DNA of 64,000 nucleotides from assembly GCA_943371425.1 (NCBI GenBank), contig CALRUR010000008.1, positions 62,001 through 126,000 of the forward strand, written 5' to 3'. The DNA is from CAJBVG01 sp943371425 (GTDB lineage: Bacteria; Bacteroidota; Bacteroidia; Sphingobacteriales; Sphingobacteriaceae). Of this stretch, positions 41,276 to 49,994 are shown piece after piece. Position 1 is the stretch's first letter; each line of letters begins with the position of its first letter. A program made the position numbers and the translations under genes. Under the pieces are notes generated by a model. The model did no database searches. It was not told the origin of the DNA and worked only from the letters and a program-made list of their open reading frames with translations.

Positions 41276-41278
41276 TAC

Positions 41279-41839
41279 TTAGTTGTTATTTTGGTTTTTA
41301 AATGGTAATCCGAATTCTTTCAATAATTCTAACGCTTCTTTATCTGTTCCAGCAGTTGTTACGAACGTAATGTCCATACCCATGATTTTGTTGATTTTAT
41401 CAATGTTGATCTCTGGGAATATAATTTGCTCCGTTACACCTAATGTATAGTTACCACGTCCGTCGAATCCTTTATCGTTGATTCCTTTGAAATCACGAAT
41501 ACGTGGCAATGCCACAGCGATTAAACGATCTAAGAACTCGTACATCTTATTGTCGCGAAGTGTAACTCTTACACCTACAGGTACGTTTTTACGTAACTTG
41601 AAGTTCGAGATATCTTTCTTAGATTTTGCAGAAATTGCACGTTGACCAGTAATTAAAGTCATTTCTTCCACTGCATTGTCGATTAATTTCTTATCAGAAA
41701 CTGCTGCTCCAACACCTTGGTTGATACAAATTTTAGTCAAACGTGGCACTTGCATCACGCTTTTGTATTGAAACTTATCTTTCAAAGAAGAAACTATTTC
41801 TTCTTTATACTTATTTTTTAATCTAGGTACGTAAGCCAT
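41279..41839 (-). CDS. rplE: 50S ribosomal protein L5
   Basis: 5S rRNA-binding protein contacting the P-site tRNA. 186 residues with MAYVPRLKNKYKEEIVSSLK, the ITGQRAISAKSKKDISNFKLR core and GVTEQIIFPEINIDKI. Start codon overlaps the rplX stop by one base at 41839, indicating coupling. Confidence 0.98.
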   Translation of the reverse strand: MAYVPRLKNKYKEEIVSSLKDKFQYKSVMQVPRLTKICINQGVGAAVSDKKLIDNAVEEMTLITGQRAISAKSKKDISNFKLRKNVPVGVRVTLRDNKMYEFLDRLIAVALPRIRDFKGINDKGFDGRGNYTLGVTEQIIFPEINIDKINKIMGMDITFVTTAGTDKEALELLKEFGLPFKNQNNN

Positions 41840-42180
41840 TATTTAATCACCTCCCCTGAGTTTTTTGCAACCCTTACCAATTTTCCAGCATCGTTTAGTT
41901 TTCTACCTACACGTGTTGCTTTACCTGATTTAGGGTCAATTAACATAACATTTGAAATATGCATTGGCGCTTCTTTCTTAATGATTCCGCCTTCGGTATT
42001 AGTTGCGTTAGGTTTAGTATGTTTTGAAACCATATTTAATCCTTCAACAATAACTCTGTTAGTAGTTTTGTTTACGCTTAATACTTTTCCTTGTTGGCCT
42101 TTAGCATCACCAGCAATAACTTTAACAGTATCGCCTTTACGGATATTTAATTTGGCCTGAGTGTTATTCTTTCTTTCCAT
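41839..42180 (-). CDS. rplX: 50S ribosomal protein L24
   Basis: Assembly-initiator protein of the large subunit. 113 residues with a KOW motif near the start (IRKGDTVKVIAGDAKGQQGK) and the GLNMVSKHTKPNATNTEGGI segment. Short basic N-terminal tail MERKNNTQAKLN. Two nt after rplN; overlaps rplE by one base. Confidence 0.98.
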   Translation of the reverse strand: MERKNNTQAKLNIRKGDTVKVIAGDAKGQQGKVLSVNKTTNRVIVEGLNMVSKHTKPNATNTEGGIIKKEAPMHISNVMLIDPKSGKATRVGRKLNDAGKLVRVAKNSGEVIK

Positions 42181-42182
42181 GA

Positions 42183-42551
42183 TTATAATACCTCCGGTGC
42201 TAATGAAACAATTTTCATGAATTGTTTTTCACGCAATTCTCTTGCTACTGGACCAAAAATACGAGTACCTCTCGGTTCGTCGTTTGCGTTTAATAAAACG
42301 GCAGCGTTATCGTCGAAACGAATGTAAGAACCGTCTTTACGACGTACTTCTTTTTTCGTACGAACTACTACTGCTTTCGATACAGTACCTTTTTTAATGT
42401 TTCCTGATGGAATAGCGTTTTTAACGGTAACTACGATTTTGTCTCCTAAAGAGGCATATCTCTTACCAGTTCCGCCTAACACACGGATACATAGTACTTC
42501 TTTGGCACCGCTGTTATCTGCAACAGTAAGCCTTGATTCTTGTTGTATCAT
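42183..42551 (-). CDS. rplN: 50S ribosomal protein L14
   Basis: 122-residue beta-barrel protein at the subunit interface: MIQQESRLTVADNSGAKEVL, LGDKIVVTVKNAIPSGNIKK and the C-terminal RGTRIFGPVARELREKQFMK. Length and motifs are standard. Two nt behind rpsQ. Confidence 0.98.
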   Translation of the reverse strand: MIQQESRLTVADNSGAKEVLCIRVLGGTGKRYASLGDKIVVTVKNAIPSGNIKKGTVSKAVVVRTKKEVRRKDGSYIRFDDNAAVLLNANDEPRGTRIFGPVARELREKQFMKIVSLAPEVL

Positions 42552-42553
42552 GA

Positions 42554-42811
42554 TTATTTAGCCCTTTCTAAAATTTCTACTACTCTCCAACGCTTATTTT
42601 TACTCAGCGGACGAATTTCCATAATGCTTACAGTGTCGCCAATGTTGCACTCGTTTTTCTCGTCATGAGCCATAAATTTGGTCGTCGTTTTTACGAACTT
42701 ACCATAGATCGGATGTTTTACTTTACGTTCGATAGCAACGGTAACAGATTTCTCCATTTTGTTACTTACTACTTGCCCGATTCTTGTTTTTCTTAAATTT
42801 CTTGTTTCCAT
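42554..42811 (-). CDS. rpsQ: 30S ribosomal protein S17
   Basis: 85-residue OB-fold 16S rRNA-binding protein: METRNLRKTRIGQVVSNKME, SVTVAIERKVKHPIYGKFVK, and NIGDTVSIMEIRPLSKNKRW. The ATG at 42811 is the family start; an in-frame ATG four codons earlier (42823) is less likely. Lies between rpmC and rplN. Confidence 0.97.
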   Translation of the reverse strand: METRNLRKTRIGQVVSNKMEKSVTVAIERKVKHPIYGKFVKTTTKFMAHDEKNECNIGDTVSIMEIRPLSKNKRWRVVEILERAK

Positions 42812-42833
42812 TTCCTGAATCAATTTCTACAGC

Positions 42834-43037
42834 TTAAGCTAGCGGAGCTGCTTGCTCACGTGCTTTAAGTTCTGTATTTAATTTAGCGATTGTCTTTCTT
42901 AAAGCGCGGATTTGCATTGGGTTTTCCAAAGCAGACACAGCATGACCAAACTTAAGTTTAGTTAAGTTAGCACGTTCTTCTGTGATCCTTTCTTTAATCT
43001 CTTCTAATGAGAGTTCTTTAATTTCTGCGTATTTCAT
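42834..43037 (-). CDS. rpmC: 50S ribosomal protein L29
   Basis: 67-residue helical-hairpin protein at the tunnel exit, binding site for trigger factor and SRP neighbours: MKYAEIKELSLEEIKERITE and LKFGHAVSALENPMQIRALR. Standard size. A 61-nt gap precedes it after rplP, with no clear structure. Confidence 0.97.
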   Translation of the reverse strand: MKYAEIKELSLEEIKERITEERANLTKLKFGHAVSALENPMQIRALRKTIAKLNTELKAREQAAPLA

Positions 43038-43098
43038 CTCTTTAATTTTTTGTATTCAGAGGGTTGCCGTTGATACACCGGATTCCATGAATAATTTT

Positions 43099-43521
43099 TT
43101 ATGCCTCTTCGTAATCTCTACGTACTACAAATTTGGTTGCAACAGGTAATTTTTGTGCTGCTAATCTTAATGCTTCTTTAGCGGTTTCTAATGAAACGCC
43201 ATCTGCTTCGAATAACATTCTACCTGGGCTTACTGGAGCTACCCAATATTCTGGAGCACCTTTACCTTTACCCATACGAACCTCTGCAGGTTTTTTCGTA
43301 ATTGGTTTATCAGGAAAAATACGAATCCAAACTTGACCTTCACGTTTCATAAAACGTGTTACTGCAATACGAGCTGCTTCGATTTGACGGCTGGTGATCC
43401 AGCATTCTTCTAGCGTTTTAATACCGAACGAACCAAATGCTAAGGTAGTTCCGCGTTTAGCGTTACCTTTCATTTTGCCTTTCTGCATTTTTCTGAACTT
43501 CGTTCTTTTTGGTTGTAACAT
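43099..43521 (-). CDS. rplP: 50S ribosomal protein L16
   Basis: 140-residue protein next to the A site and 5S rRNA: MLQPKRTKFRKMQKGKMKGN, FGSFGIKTLEECWITSRQIE, the RMGKGKGAPEYWVAPVSPGR signature and the C-terminal LPVATKFVVRRD. Thirty-seven nt behind rpsC. Confidence 0.98.
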   Translation of the reverse strand: MLQPKRTKFRKMQKGKMKGNAKRGTTLAFGSFGIKTLEECWITSRQIEAARIAVTRFMKREGQVWIRIFPDKPITKKPAEVRMGKGKGAPEYWVAPVSPGRMLFEADGVSLETAKEALRLAAQKLPVATKFVVRRDYEEA

Positions 43522-43558
43522 AACTTTACCTATTATTTCAGGTTAACAATCCTTTAAT

Positions 43559-44338
43559 TTATTTTGAAGATTTTCCTCTTCCGCCACCACCTCTACGATC
43601 GTTGTTTCCACCTCTCTTATCATTTCTACGATCATTTCTGTCTGGACGGTCGTTTCCACCTTCTCTTTGTTTGGTGTTAGCGGCTGCGCCGATATTCGGA
43701 GATAAATCTCTCTTACCATATACTTCACCTTTACAGATCCATACCTTCACACCTATTTTACCGTAAGTAGTTAATGCTTCTGCTAATGCATAGTCGATAT
43801 CAGCACGTAACGTGTGTAACGGAACACGTCCTTCTTTGTACTGCTCAGAACGTGCCATTTCAGCACCTCCTAAACGACCTGAAGTCATTATCTTGATACC
43901 TTCAGCTCCCATTCTCATGGTTGAAGCTATTGAAGTTTTCATTGCTCTACGGAAAGAGATACGTGCCTCTAATTGCTTAGCTACACCGTCTGCTACTAAT
44001 TGAGCATCTAACTCCGGGCGTTTAATCTCGAAGATGTTGATTTGTACATCTTTCTTCGTGATTTTCTTCAATTCTTCTTTGATTTTATCTACCTCTTGAC
44101 CGCCTTTACCAATTACGATTCCCGGACGTGCCGTGTGAATAGTAATGGTGATGCGCTTCAATGTACGTTCGATAACAATCTTTGCAATACCACCTTTTGC
44201 GATACGAGCGTGGATATACTTACGTATTTTTTCGTCTTCAACTAACTTATCAGCGTATTTGTTTCCACCGAACCAATTAGAATCCCAACCTTTGATGATT
44301 CCTAATCTATTTCCTATCGGATGTGCTTTTTGTCCCAT
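43559..44338 (-). CDS. rpsC: 30S ribosomal protein S3 with Arg/Asn/Gly-rich tail
   Basis: Head protein forming part of the mRNA entry channel and helicase. KH-2 domain at ~40-110 with RPGIVIGKGGQEVDKI, and the S3 C-terminal domain to ~210 (GVAKQLEARISFRRAMK ... GRLGGAEMARSEQYKEG ... LRADIDYA). A low-complexity C-terminal extension of ~40 residues rich in Asp/Arg/Asn/Gly makes it 259 residues, longer than the ~210-235 usual outside this phylum. Fourteen nt behind rplV. Confidence 0.98.
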   Translation of the reverse strand: MGQKAHPIGNRLGIIKGWDSNWFGGNKYADKLVEDEKIRKYIHARIAKGGIAKIVIERTLKRITITIHTARPGIVIGKGGQEVDKIKEELKKITKKDVQINIFEIKRPELDAQLVADGVAKQLEARISFRRAMKTSIASTMRMGAEGIKIMTSGRLGGAEMARSEQYKEGRVPLHTLRADIDYALAEALTTYGKIGVKVWICKGEVYGKRDLSPNIGAAANTKQREGGNDRPDRNDRRNDKRGGNNDRRGGGGRGKSSK

Positions 44339-44352
44339 TTTCTAATCAGATC

Positions 44353-44709
44353 TTAGTTAGCGTTAGATATTTTACTGTCAACTACCATGGTTACATGGTT
44401 AGAACGTTTGCGGATACGGTATCCTCTTCCTTGTGGTGCTGTGCGTAAACGCTTCAACTGGCGACCACCATCTACCATCACACTCTTTACGTATAACTCG
44501 CTGTCTTCCATACGAACTCCTTCGTTCTTTGCTTGCCAGTTGGCAATTGCAGATAGAAGTAGTTTTTCTACCCTTTTAGATGCCTCTTTAGGGTTGAATT
44601 TTAGAATATGTAAAGCATGTTCTACTTTTTGTCCACGGATCAAATCGACCACTAGACGCATCTTACGTGGAGACGTCGGACAATCATTTAATTTTGCTAT
44701 TGCTTCCAT
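44353..44709 (-). CDS. rplV: 50S ribosomal protein L22
   Basis: 118 residues; its loop lines the exit tunnel. MEAIAKLNDCPTSPRKMRLV, VDLIRGQKVEHALHILKF, and the tunnel hairpin region RLRTAPQGRGYRIRKRSNHV. Macrolide-resistance deletions in this hairpin are not seen. Five nt behind rpsS. Confidence 0.98.
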   Translation of the reverse strand: MEAIAKLNDCPTSPRKMRLVVDLIRGQKVEHALHILKFNPKEASKRVEKLLLSAIANWQAKNEGVRMEDSELYVKSVMVDGGRQLKRLRTAPQGRGYRIRKRSNHVTMVVDSKISNAN

Positions 44710-44714
44710 TGTTC

Positions 44715-44984
44715 TTATTTCTTTTTATCTCCACCGTGACCTCTAAATGTACGAGTTGGGGCAAACTCACCTAATTTGTGACCTACCATGTTCTCTGTAA
44801 CATATACAGGGATGAATTTATTACCATTGTGTACTGCAAACGTGTGACCAACGAAATCTGGAGAGATCATTGATCTTCTTGACCAGGTCTTAATAACCGA
44901 CCTTTTGGTTGTTTCATTCATTACATTAACTTTCTTGTCTAATGTATGATCGATATACGGTCCTTTTTTAACTGAACGAGCCAT
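44715..44984 (-). CDS. rpsS: 30S ribosomal protein S19
   Basis: 89-residue head protein binding with S13: MARSVKKGPYIDHTLDKKVN, KTWSRRSMISPDFVGHTFAV, NMVGHKLGEFAPTRTFRGHG. Starts on the last base of the rplB stop codon (44984), a TAATG overlap. Confidence 0.98.
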   Translation of the reverse strand: MARSVKKGPYIDHTLDKKVNVMNETTKRSVIKTWSRRSMISPDFVGHTFAVHNGNKFIPVYVTENMVGHKLGEFAPTRTFRGHGGDKKK

Positions 44985-45808
44985 TATTTCTTCCTTCTTT
45001 CAATGATGTAACGATTTGACGATTTCTTTTTGTAGCGAGTTTTGAATCCTTTAGCTAACACACCTGTTCTAGAACGAGGGTGTCCACCAGAAGCTCTACC
45101 TTCACCACCACCCATTGGGTGATCTACCGGGTTCATTGCTACCGGACGAGTTCTCGGACGGCGACCTAACCAACGGTTTCTACCTGCTTTACCTAATCTT
45201 TCGATTTGGTGATCTGAGTTAGATACTGTTCCGATAGTTGCGATACAAGTTGATAATACCATACGAGTTTCACCTGAAGGCATCTTTAAGATTGCATATT
45301 TGCTATCTCTCGCTGCCAACTGTGCGTATGTACCAGCACCTCTTGCAAATTTTCCACCTTGACCAGGATTTAGTTCGATGTTGTGAACTAAGGTACCTAG
45401 AGGAATGTTCTTTAATGGCATCGCGTTACCAACTTCTGGTGCGCTGTTTTCGCCACTAACTATTTTCATTCCAACTTTCAATCCTTCTGGAGCAAGAATA
45501 TATCTCTTCTCTCCATCAGCATAATGCAATAATGCAATACGTGAAGTTCTATTCGGATCGTACTCAATGGTTGCTACCATTGCAGGAATATCATTTTTAT
45601 CTCTCTTAAAGTCGATTAAACGGTATGATTTCTTGTGACCACCGCCAATATAGCGCATTGTCATCTTACCAGAACCGTTACGACCTCCGGATTTTTTATG
45701 TTTAACTACCAGCGATTTCTCAGGTACGTTGGTGGTGATATCTGAATTATCCACCGCTACTCTGAATCGTGAACCTGGCGTTACCGGTTTAAATCTTTTA
45801 ACTGCCAT
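44984..45808 (-). CDS. rplB: 50S ribosomal protein L2
   Basis: 274-residue protein near the peptidyl-transferase centre. MAVKRFKPVTPGSRFRVAVD, KKSGGRNGSGKMTMRYIGGG, and the functional C-terminal RPVAMNPVDHPMGGGEGRAS with the conserved histidine. Full length; overlaps rpsS by one base and follows rplW after 5 nt. Confidence 0.99.
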   Translation of the reverse strand: MAVKRFKPVTPGSRFRVAVDNSDITTNVPEKSLVVKHKKSGGRNGSGKMTMRYIGGGHKKSYRLIDFKRDKNDIPAMVATIEYDPNRTSRIALLHYADGEKRYILAPEGLKVGMKIVSGENSAPEVGNAMPLKNIPLGTLVHNIELNPGQGGKFARGAGTYAQLAARDSKYAILKMPSGETRMVLSTCIATIGTVSNSDHQIERLGKAGRNRWLGRRPRTRPVAMNPVDHPMGGGEGRASGGHPRSRTGVLAKGFKTRYKKKSSNRYIIERRKK

Positions 45809-45813
45809 AACTA

Positions 45814-46104
45814 TTAAATGTTATTATAAAAGTCTATTGTGTTACCTTCTGCCAACTCTACTATCGCTTTTTTCACTCGTCCAGTTGAACCTACCACTAC
45901 TCCGTTTTTCGTACCACGTGATTTTGCTTTACCTGGTGCGATCATTGTATTGACAGATTTTACTGTTACGTTGAACATTGCCTCTACGGCATTTTTGATT
46001 TGTATTTTGTTAGCCTTTTTATCTACTACGAATGCATATCTATTAAGCTTCTCGCCCATAGCTGCAACTTTCTCCGTAAGTATTGGTTTCTTTAAAATTT
46101 CCAT
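45814..46104 (-). CDS. rplW: 50S ribosomal protein L23
   Basis: 96-residue tunnel-exit protein that docks trigger factor: MEILKKPILTEKVAAMGEKL, the IKNAVEAMFNVTVKSVNTMI core and the extended PGKAKSRGTKNGVVVGSTGR loop. Eight nt behind rplD. Confidence 0.98.
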   Translation of the reverse strand: MEILKKPILTEKVAAMGEKLNRYAFVVDKKANKIQIKNAVEAMFNVTVKSVNTMIAPGKAKSRGTKNGVVVGSTGRVKKAIVELAEGNTIDFYNNI

Positions 46105-46112
46105 GTCTCTAC

Positions 46113-46742
46113 TTACTTGCTAAATGAATCCTCAATTGATTTAACTGAACTTGCGGTCAATACCAATTTATCAGCATGTAATAAATCGTAAGTATTGATA
46201 TCTGAAGCTGTGATAACTTTAGACTTTTGTAAGTTTCTGCTTGATAAGTATAAATTCTCATCGATGCTTGAAGTTACCATTAAAGCCTTTTTATCATTCA
46301 TCTTCAAATTGTTTACCAACGAAATGAAGTTCTTAGTTTTAGCAGTTTCGAAACTGAAATCTTCTAAAATTACGATGTCGTTATTTTTCGCTTTGTAGCT
46401 TAATGCAGACATACGTGCTAATGCTTTCATTTTTTTGTTCAACTTGAAATGATAGTCACGTGGCTGTGGACCAAATATACGTCCCCCACCTCTAAACACA
46501 GGACTCTTGATACTTCCCTTACGAGAACCACCAGTACCTTTTTGTTTGTGTAACTTACGAGTAGAACCCGAAACTTCGTTACGTTGCTTAGATTTATGTG
46601 TTCCTTGACGTTGGTTAGCTAAATATTGCTTAACGTCTAAGTAAATTGCATGATCATTTGGTTCGATACCGAAGATAGCGTCAGAAAGAGTAACCTTGTT
46701 ACCTGTTTCTTTTCCTTCAATGTTTAATACCTTTAATTCCAT
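46113..46742 (-). CDS. rplD: 50S ribosomal protein L4
   Basis: 209-residue tunnel protein and, in E. coli, autoregulator of the S10 operon. MELKVLNIEGKETGNKVTLS, the tunnel loop GSTRKLHKQKGTGGSRKGSI and GPQPRDYHFKLNKKMK. Three nt behind rplC. A two-stage hairpin between rpsJ and rplC could be a regulatory target. Confidence 0.98.
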   Translation of the reverse strand: MELKVLNIEGKETGNKVTLSDAIFGIEPNDHAIYLDVKQYLANQRQGTHKSKQRNEVSGSTRKLHKQKGTGGSRKGSIKSPVFRGGGRIFGPQPRDYHFKLNKKMKALARMSALSYKAKNNDIVILEDFSFETAKTKNFISLVNNLKMNDKKALMVTSSIDENLYLSSRNLQKSKVITASDINTYDLLHADKLVLTASSVKSIEDSFSK

Positions 46743-46745
46743 CGC

Positions 46746-47363
46746 TTATTTCTCTAGTATTACGTATGAACCTTTTGCACCCGGAACTGAACCACTTACT
46801 ACTAATAAGTTTTGCTCTGGATACACCTTTAATATTTGTAAGTTTTGAATTTTCACACGGTCACCACCCATACGACCAGCCATGCGCATTCCTTTGAATA
46901 CTTTTGACGGCCAAGATGAAGCTCCTAACGAACCTGGTGCACGTAAACGGTTATGCTGACCGTGAGTTTGACCACCCACACCGGCAAATCCGTGACGTTT
47001 AACTACCCCTTGAAAACCTTTACCTTTTGAAGTACCAACAACGTCAACTAAATCGCCTTCGCTAAATAGTTCAACGTTTAACACATCTCCAATTACTTTT
47101 GCATCTGCAAAACTCTTAAACTCTACTAACTTACGTTTTGGAGTTGTACCAGCTTTTGCAAAATGACCTTTCATTGGTTTAGAAGTGTTTTTCTCCTTCT
47201 TTTCATCATAAGCCAATTGAATGGCTTCGTAGCCGTCTTTCTCGACGGTTCTTACTTGCGTAACAACGCAAGGACCTGCCTCGATAACCGTACAAGGAAT
47301 ATTCTTCCCTTCCGCATTATAAACGCTGGTCATTCCTACTTTTTTACCAATTATTCCTGACAT
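46746..47363 (-). CDS. rplC: 50S ribosomal protein L3
   Basis: 205 residues from the ATG at 47363 (MSGIIGKKVGMTSVYNAEGK); the earlier ATG at 47381 overlaps a hairpin and adds a non-family MLKQNK. Core motifs VTQVRTVEKDGYEAIQLAYD, GKGFQGVVKRHGFAGVGGQT and RMAGRMGGDRV are present. It initiates large-subunit assembly. First gene after the rpsJ gap. Confidence 0.98.
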   Translation of the reverse strand: MSGIIGKKVGMTSVYNAEGKNIPCTVIEAGPCVVTQVRTVEKDGYEAIQLAYDEKKEKNTSKPMKGHFAKAGTTPKRKLVEFKSFADAKVIGDVLNVELFSEGDLVDVVGTSKGKGFQGVVKRHGFAGVGGQTHGQHNRLRAPGSLGASSWPSKVFKGMRMAGRMGGDRVKIQNLQILKVYPEQNLLVVSGSVPGAKGSYVILEK

Positions 47364-47377
47364 TTTGTTTTGTTTTA

Positions 47378-47414
47378 ACATCCATCGAAGTGTAGGGCAC
47401 TTCGTTCAAGATGT
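47378..47414 (-). other. two-stage hairpin between rpsJ and rplC
   Basis: Inner stem CGAAGTG (47386-47392) with CACTTCG (47398-47404) around a 5-nt loop, and outer stem ACATC (47378-47382) with GATGT (47410-47414). It lies just upstream of the chosen rplC start in an 81-nt gap, so it may be an mRNA element controlling S10-operon translation. No T-tract. Confidence 0.45.
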
Positions 47415-47444
47415 GTAATTATTTATTAATTGTTTATTTATTTA

Positions 47445-47750
47445 TCAAACTTTGATTTCTACCTCTACCCCACTTGGCAATTCTAACTTCATCAAGGCAT
47501 CTACCGTTTTTGAAGTTGAGCTATAGATATCCAATAATCTCTTGTAAGAACATAATTGGAACTGCTCTCTAGCTTTTTTGTTTACGTGTGGTGAACGTAA
47601 TACAGTGAAGATTTTCTTCTCTGTTGGCAATGGAATAGGGCCGCTTAATACTGCTCCTGTAGCCTTTACCGTCTTTACGATTTTCTCAGCAGACTTATCT
47701 ACCAAGTTGTAATCGTAAGATTTTAATTTAATTCTAATTCTTTGGCTCAT
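47445..47750 (-). CDS. rpsJ: 30S ribosomal protein S10
   Basis: 101-residue protein; also the NusE antitermination factor. MSQRIRIKLKSYDYNLVDKS, GPIPLPTEKKIFTVLRSPHV and the LMKLELPSGVEVEIKV end. In this window it follows fusA after a 107-nt gap containing a 36-bp palindrome; tuf, present here in many phyla, is absent. Confidence 0.98.
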   Translation of the reverse strand: MSQRIRIKLKSYDYNLVDKSAEKIVKTVKATGAVLSGPIPLPTEKKIFTVLRSPHVNKKAREQFQLCSYKRLLDIYSSTSKTVDALMKLELPSGVEVEIKV

Positions 47751-47818
47751 TTTTTTTGTTTTTACTTTTTATTTGTTGGTTTCAAGTTAGAGCTATTAAC
47801 AACCTGACCCCTTTATTT

Positions 47819-47854
47819 AATTAGCTAATTAGCAAATTTGCTAATTAGCTAATT
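47819..47854. repeat. 36-bp perfect palindrome between fusA and rpsJ
   Basis: Left half AATTAGCTAATTAGCAAA (47819-47836) is the exact complement of the right half (47837-47854). It abuts the fusA stop region. No T-tract follows on the minus strand, so read-through into rpsJ is possible; it may instead modulate the boundary of the str and S10 blocks. AATTAGCT family. Confidence 0.7.
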
Positions 47855-47857
47855 GAA

Positions 47858-49969
47858 TTATGCATTTACTGTTTTACCTTTTGCTTTTGCGATTACTTCG
47901 TCTTGTACGTTTTTAGGTGCTTCAGAGTAATGATCGAACTCCATTGTTGAAGTTGCACGACCTGAAGTAATAGTACGTAATTGAGTTACATAACCAAACA
48001 TTTCTGAAAGTGGCACTTGTGCTTTAATTACTTGCGAACCTGCACGTGTATCCATTCCTTGTAATTGTCCTCTTCTTCTGTTCATATCACCAATTACATC
48101 ACCCATGTTTTCTTCTGGAGTTAAAATCTCCACTTTCATGATTGGCTCCATTAACACCGGCTTCGCTTTTGGTAAAGCTTCGCGGAATGCTGAACGTGCA
48201 CAAATCTCAAAAGATAAAGCATCTGAATCGACTGCGTGGAATGAACCATCAATCAATCTTACTTTCATGCTCGATAAAGGATAACCTGCTAATACACCAT
48301 TAACCATGGCTGCTGCAAATCCTTTTTCTACCGATGGAATAAATTCTCTTGGAATAGAACCACCTGTAATTTCGTTCACGAATTGTAAACCACCTTTTTC
48401 CCAATCTGCATCAACTGGAGAAATAACAATTTGGATATCCGCGAATTTACCACGACCACCTGTTTGTTTCTTGTAGGTTTCTCTGTGTTGAATTGAACCA
48501 GTGATTGCCTCTTTGTAAGCTACTTGAGGTGCTCCTTGATTTACTTCTACTTTGAACTCGCGTTTTAAACGGTCCATTAAAATATCTAAGTGAAGTTCAC
48601 CCATACCTGAGATAACTGTTTGACCAGTTTCTTGATCCGTTTGTACACGGAAGGTTGGATCTTCTTCTGCTAATTTACCTAATGCAATACCCAATTTATC
48701 AACATCAGCTTGAGTTTTAGGCTCAATTGCTAATCCGATAACTGGCTCAGGGAAATTCATCGATTCTAATACGATTGGTTTCTTCTCATCACAAAGTGTA
48801 TCACCTGTTTTGATATCTTTAAAACCAACTACCGCTGCAATATCACCAGCTCCTACGTTAGGAATTGGGTTTTGCTTGTTAGCGTGCATTTGGAAGATAC
48901 GTGAAATACGCTCTTTGTTTTCTGAACGTGTGTTATACACGTAAGAACCTGCTTCTAAGTTTCCTGAATATACACGGATGAAACATAAACGACCTACGAA
49001 TGGATCAGTAGCAATTTTAAATGCTAATGCTGCAAATGGCTCTTTAATGTCTGGTTTAACCAAAATTTCTTCACCTGTATCTGGGTTTGTACCTAAAACT
49101 CCTTTAGAATCCATTGGCGATGGCAATAATTCCATCACGTAGTCTAACATCGTTTGTACACCTTTATTTTTGAATGATGAACCACAAACCATCGGTACGA
49201 TTTTAGCGTCTAATACCGCTTGGCGTAATGCATCTAATACTTCACGTTCTGTGATTGTTTCTGGAGCGTCGAAGAATTTAGTCATTAAATTCTCGTCGTA
49301 CTCAGCAACTGATTCTAATAATTTTTCTCTCCACTCTGCAACCTCATCAAGCATATCTGCAGGAATTGGCACTTCTGTGAAAGTCATCCCTTTATCGTGC
49401 TCATTCCAAACAATACCTCTGTTGTTAATTAAATCAACAACACCAGTAAATGCATCTTCAGCACCAATTGGTAATTGTAATGGAACTGCGTTAGAACCTA
49501 ACATTTCTTTCACTTGGTTAACCACTTTTAAGAAATCGGCACCTGCACGGTCCATTTTATTTACGAAACCAATACGTGGCACTTCGTAGTTATTAGCTAG
49601 TCTCCAGTTTGTTTCAGATTGAGGCTCAACACCATCAACTGCCGAAAACAAAAACACTAAACCATCTAATACACGTAATGAACGATTTACTTCTACTGTA
49701 AAGTCAACGTGACCAGGAGTATCAATAACGTTTACGTGATAATTTTGTCCTCTATATTTCCAATTAACAGTAGTAGCTGCAGATGTAATAGTAATACCAC
49801 GCTCCTGTTCTTGCGCCATCCAGTCCATGGTTGCTGCACCTTCGTGCACTTCACCAATTTTATGGCTAACACCTGAGTAGTATAAAATACGCTCAGTAGT
49901 AGTAGTTTTACCAGCATCGATGTGAGCAGCGATACCTATGTTTCTTGTATATCTTAAATCTCTTGACAT
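47858..49969 (-). CDS. fusA: elongation factor G
   Basis: 703-residue GTPase that translocates tRNA-mRNA on the ribosome. Domain G has the P-loop AHIDAGKTTTTERILYYSG, switch motif RGITITSAATT, DTPGHVDF and NKMDRAGAD. Domains II-V follow with the characteristic GELHLDILMDRLKREF near 470 and the domain IV loop AFREALPKAKPVLMEPI. Normal length. Between rpsG (25 nt) and rpsJ (107 nt). Confidence 0.99.
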   Translation of the reverse strand: MSRDLRYTRNIGIAAHIDAGKTTTTERILYYSGVSHKIGEVHEGAATMDWMAQEQERGITITSAATTVNWKYRGQNYHVNVIDTPGHVDFTVEVNRSLRVLDGLVFLFSAVDGVEPQSETNWRLANNYEVPRIGFVNKMDRAGADFLKVVNQVKEMLGSNAVPLQLPIGAEDAFTGVVDLINNRGIVWNEHDKGMTFTEVPIPADMLDEVAEWREKLLESVAEYDENLMTKFFDAPETITEREVLDALRQAVLDAKIVPMVCGSSFKNKGVQTMLDYVMELLPSPMDSKGVLGTNPDTGEEILVKPDIKEPFAALAFKIATDPFVGRLCFIRVYSGNLEAGSYVYNTRSENKERISRIFQMHANKQNPIPNVGAGDIAAVVGFKDIKTGDTLCDEKKPIVLESMNFPEPVIGLAIEPKTQADVDKLGIALGKLAEEDPTFRVQTDQETGQTVISGMGELHLDILMDRLKREFKVEVNQGAPQVAYKEAITGSIQHRETYKKQTGGRGKFADIQIVISPVDADWEKGGLQFVNEITGGSIPREFIPSVEKGFAAAMVNGVLAGYPLSSMKVRLIDGSFHAVDSDALSFEICARSAFREALPKAKPVLMEPIMKVEILTPEENMGDVIGDMNRRRGQLQGMDTRAGSQVIKAQVPLSEMFGYVTQLRTITSGRATSTMEFDHYSEAPKNVQDEVIAKAKGKTVNA

Positions 49970-49994
49970 TGTCTTTTTTTGAATCGATTATTTA

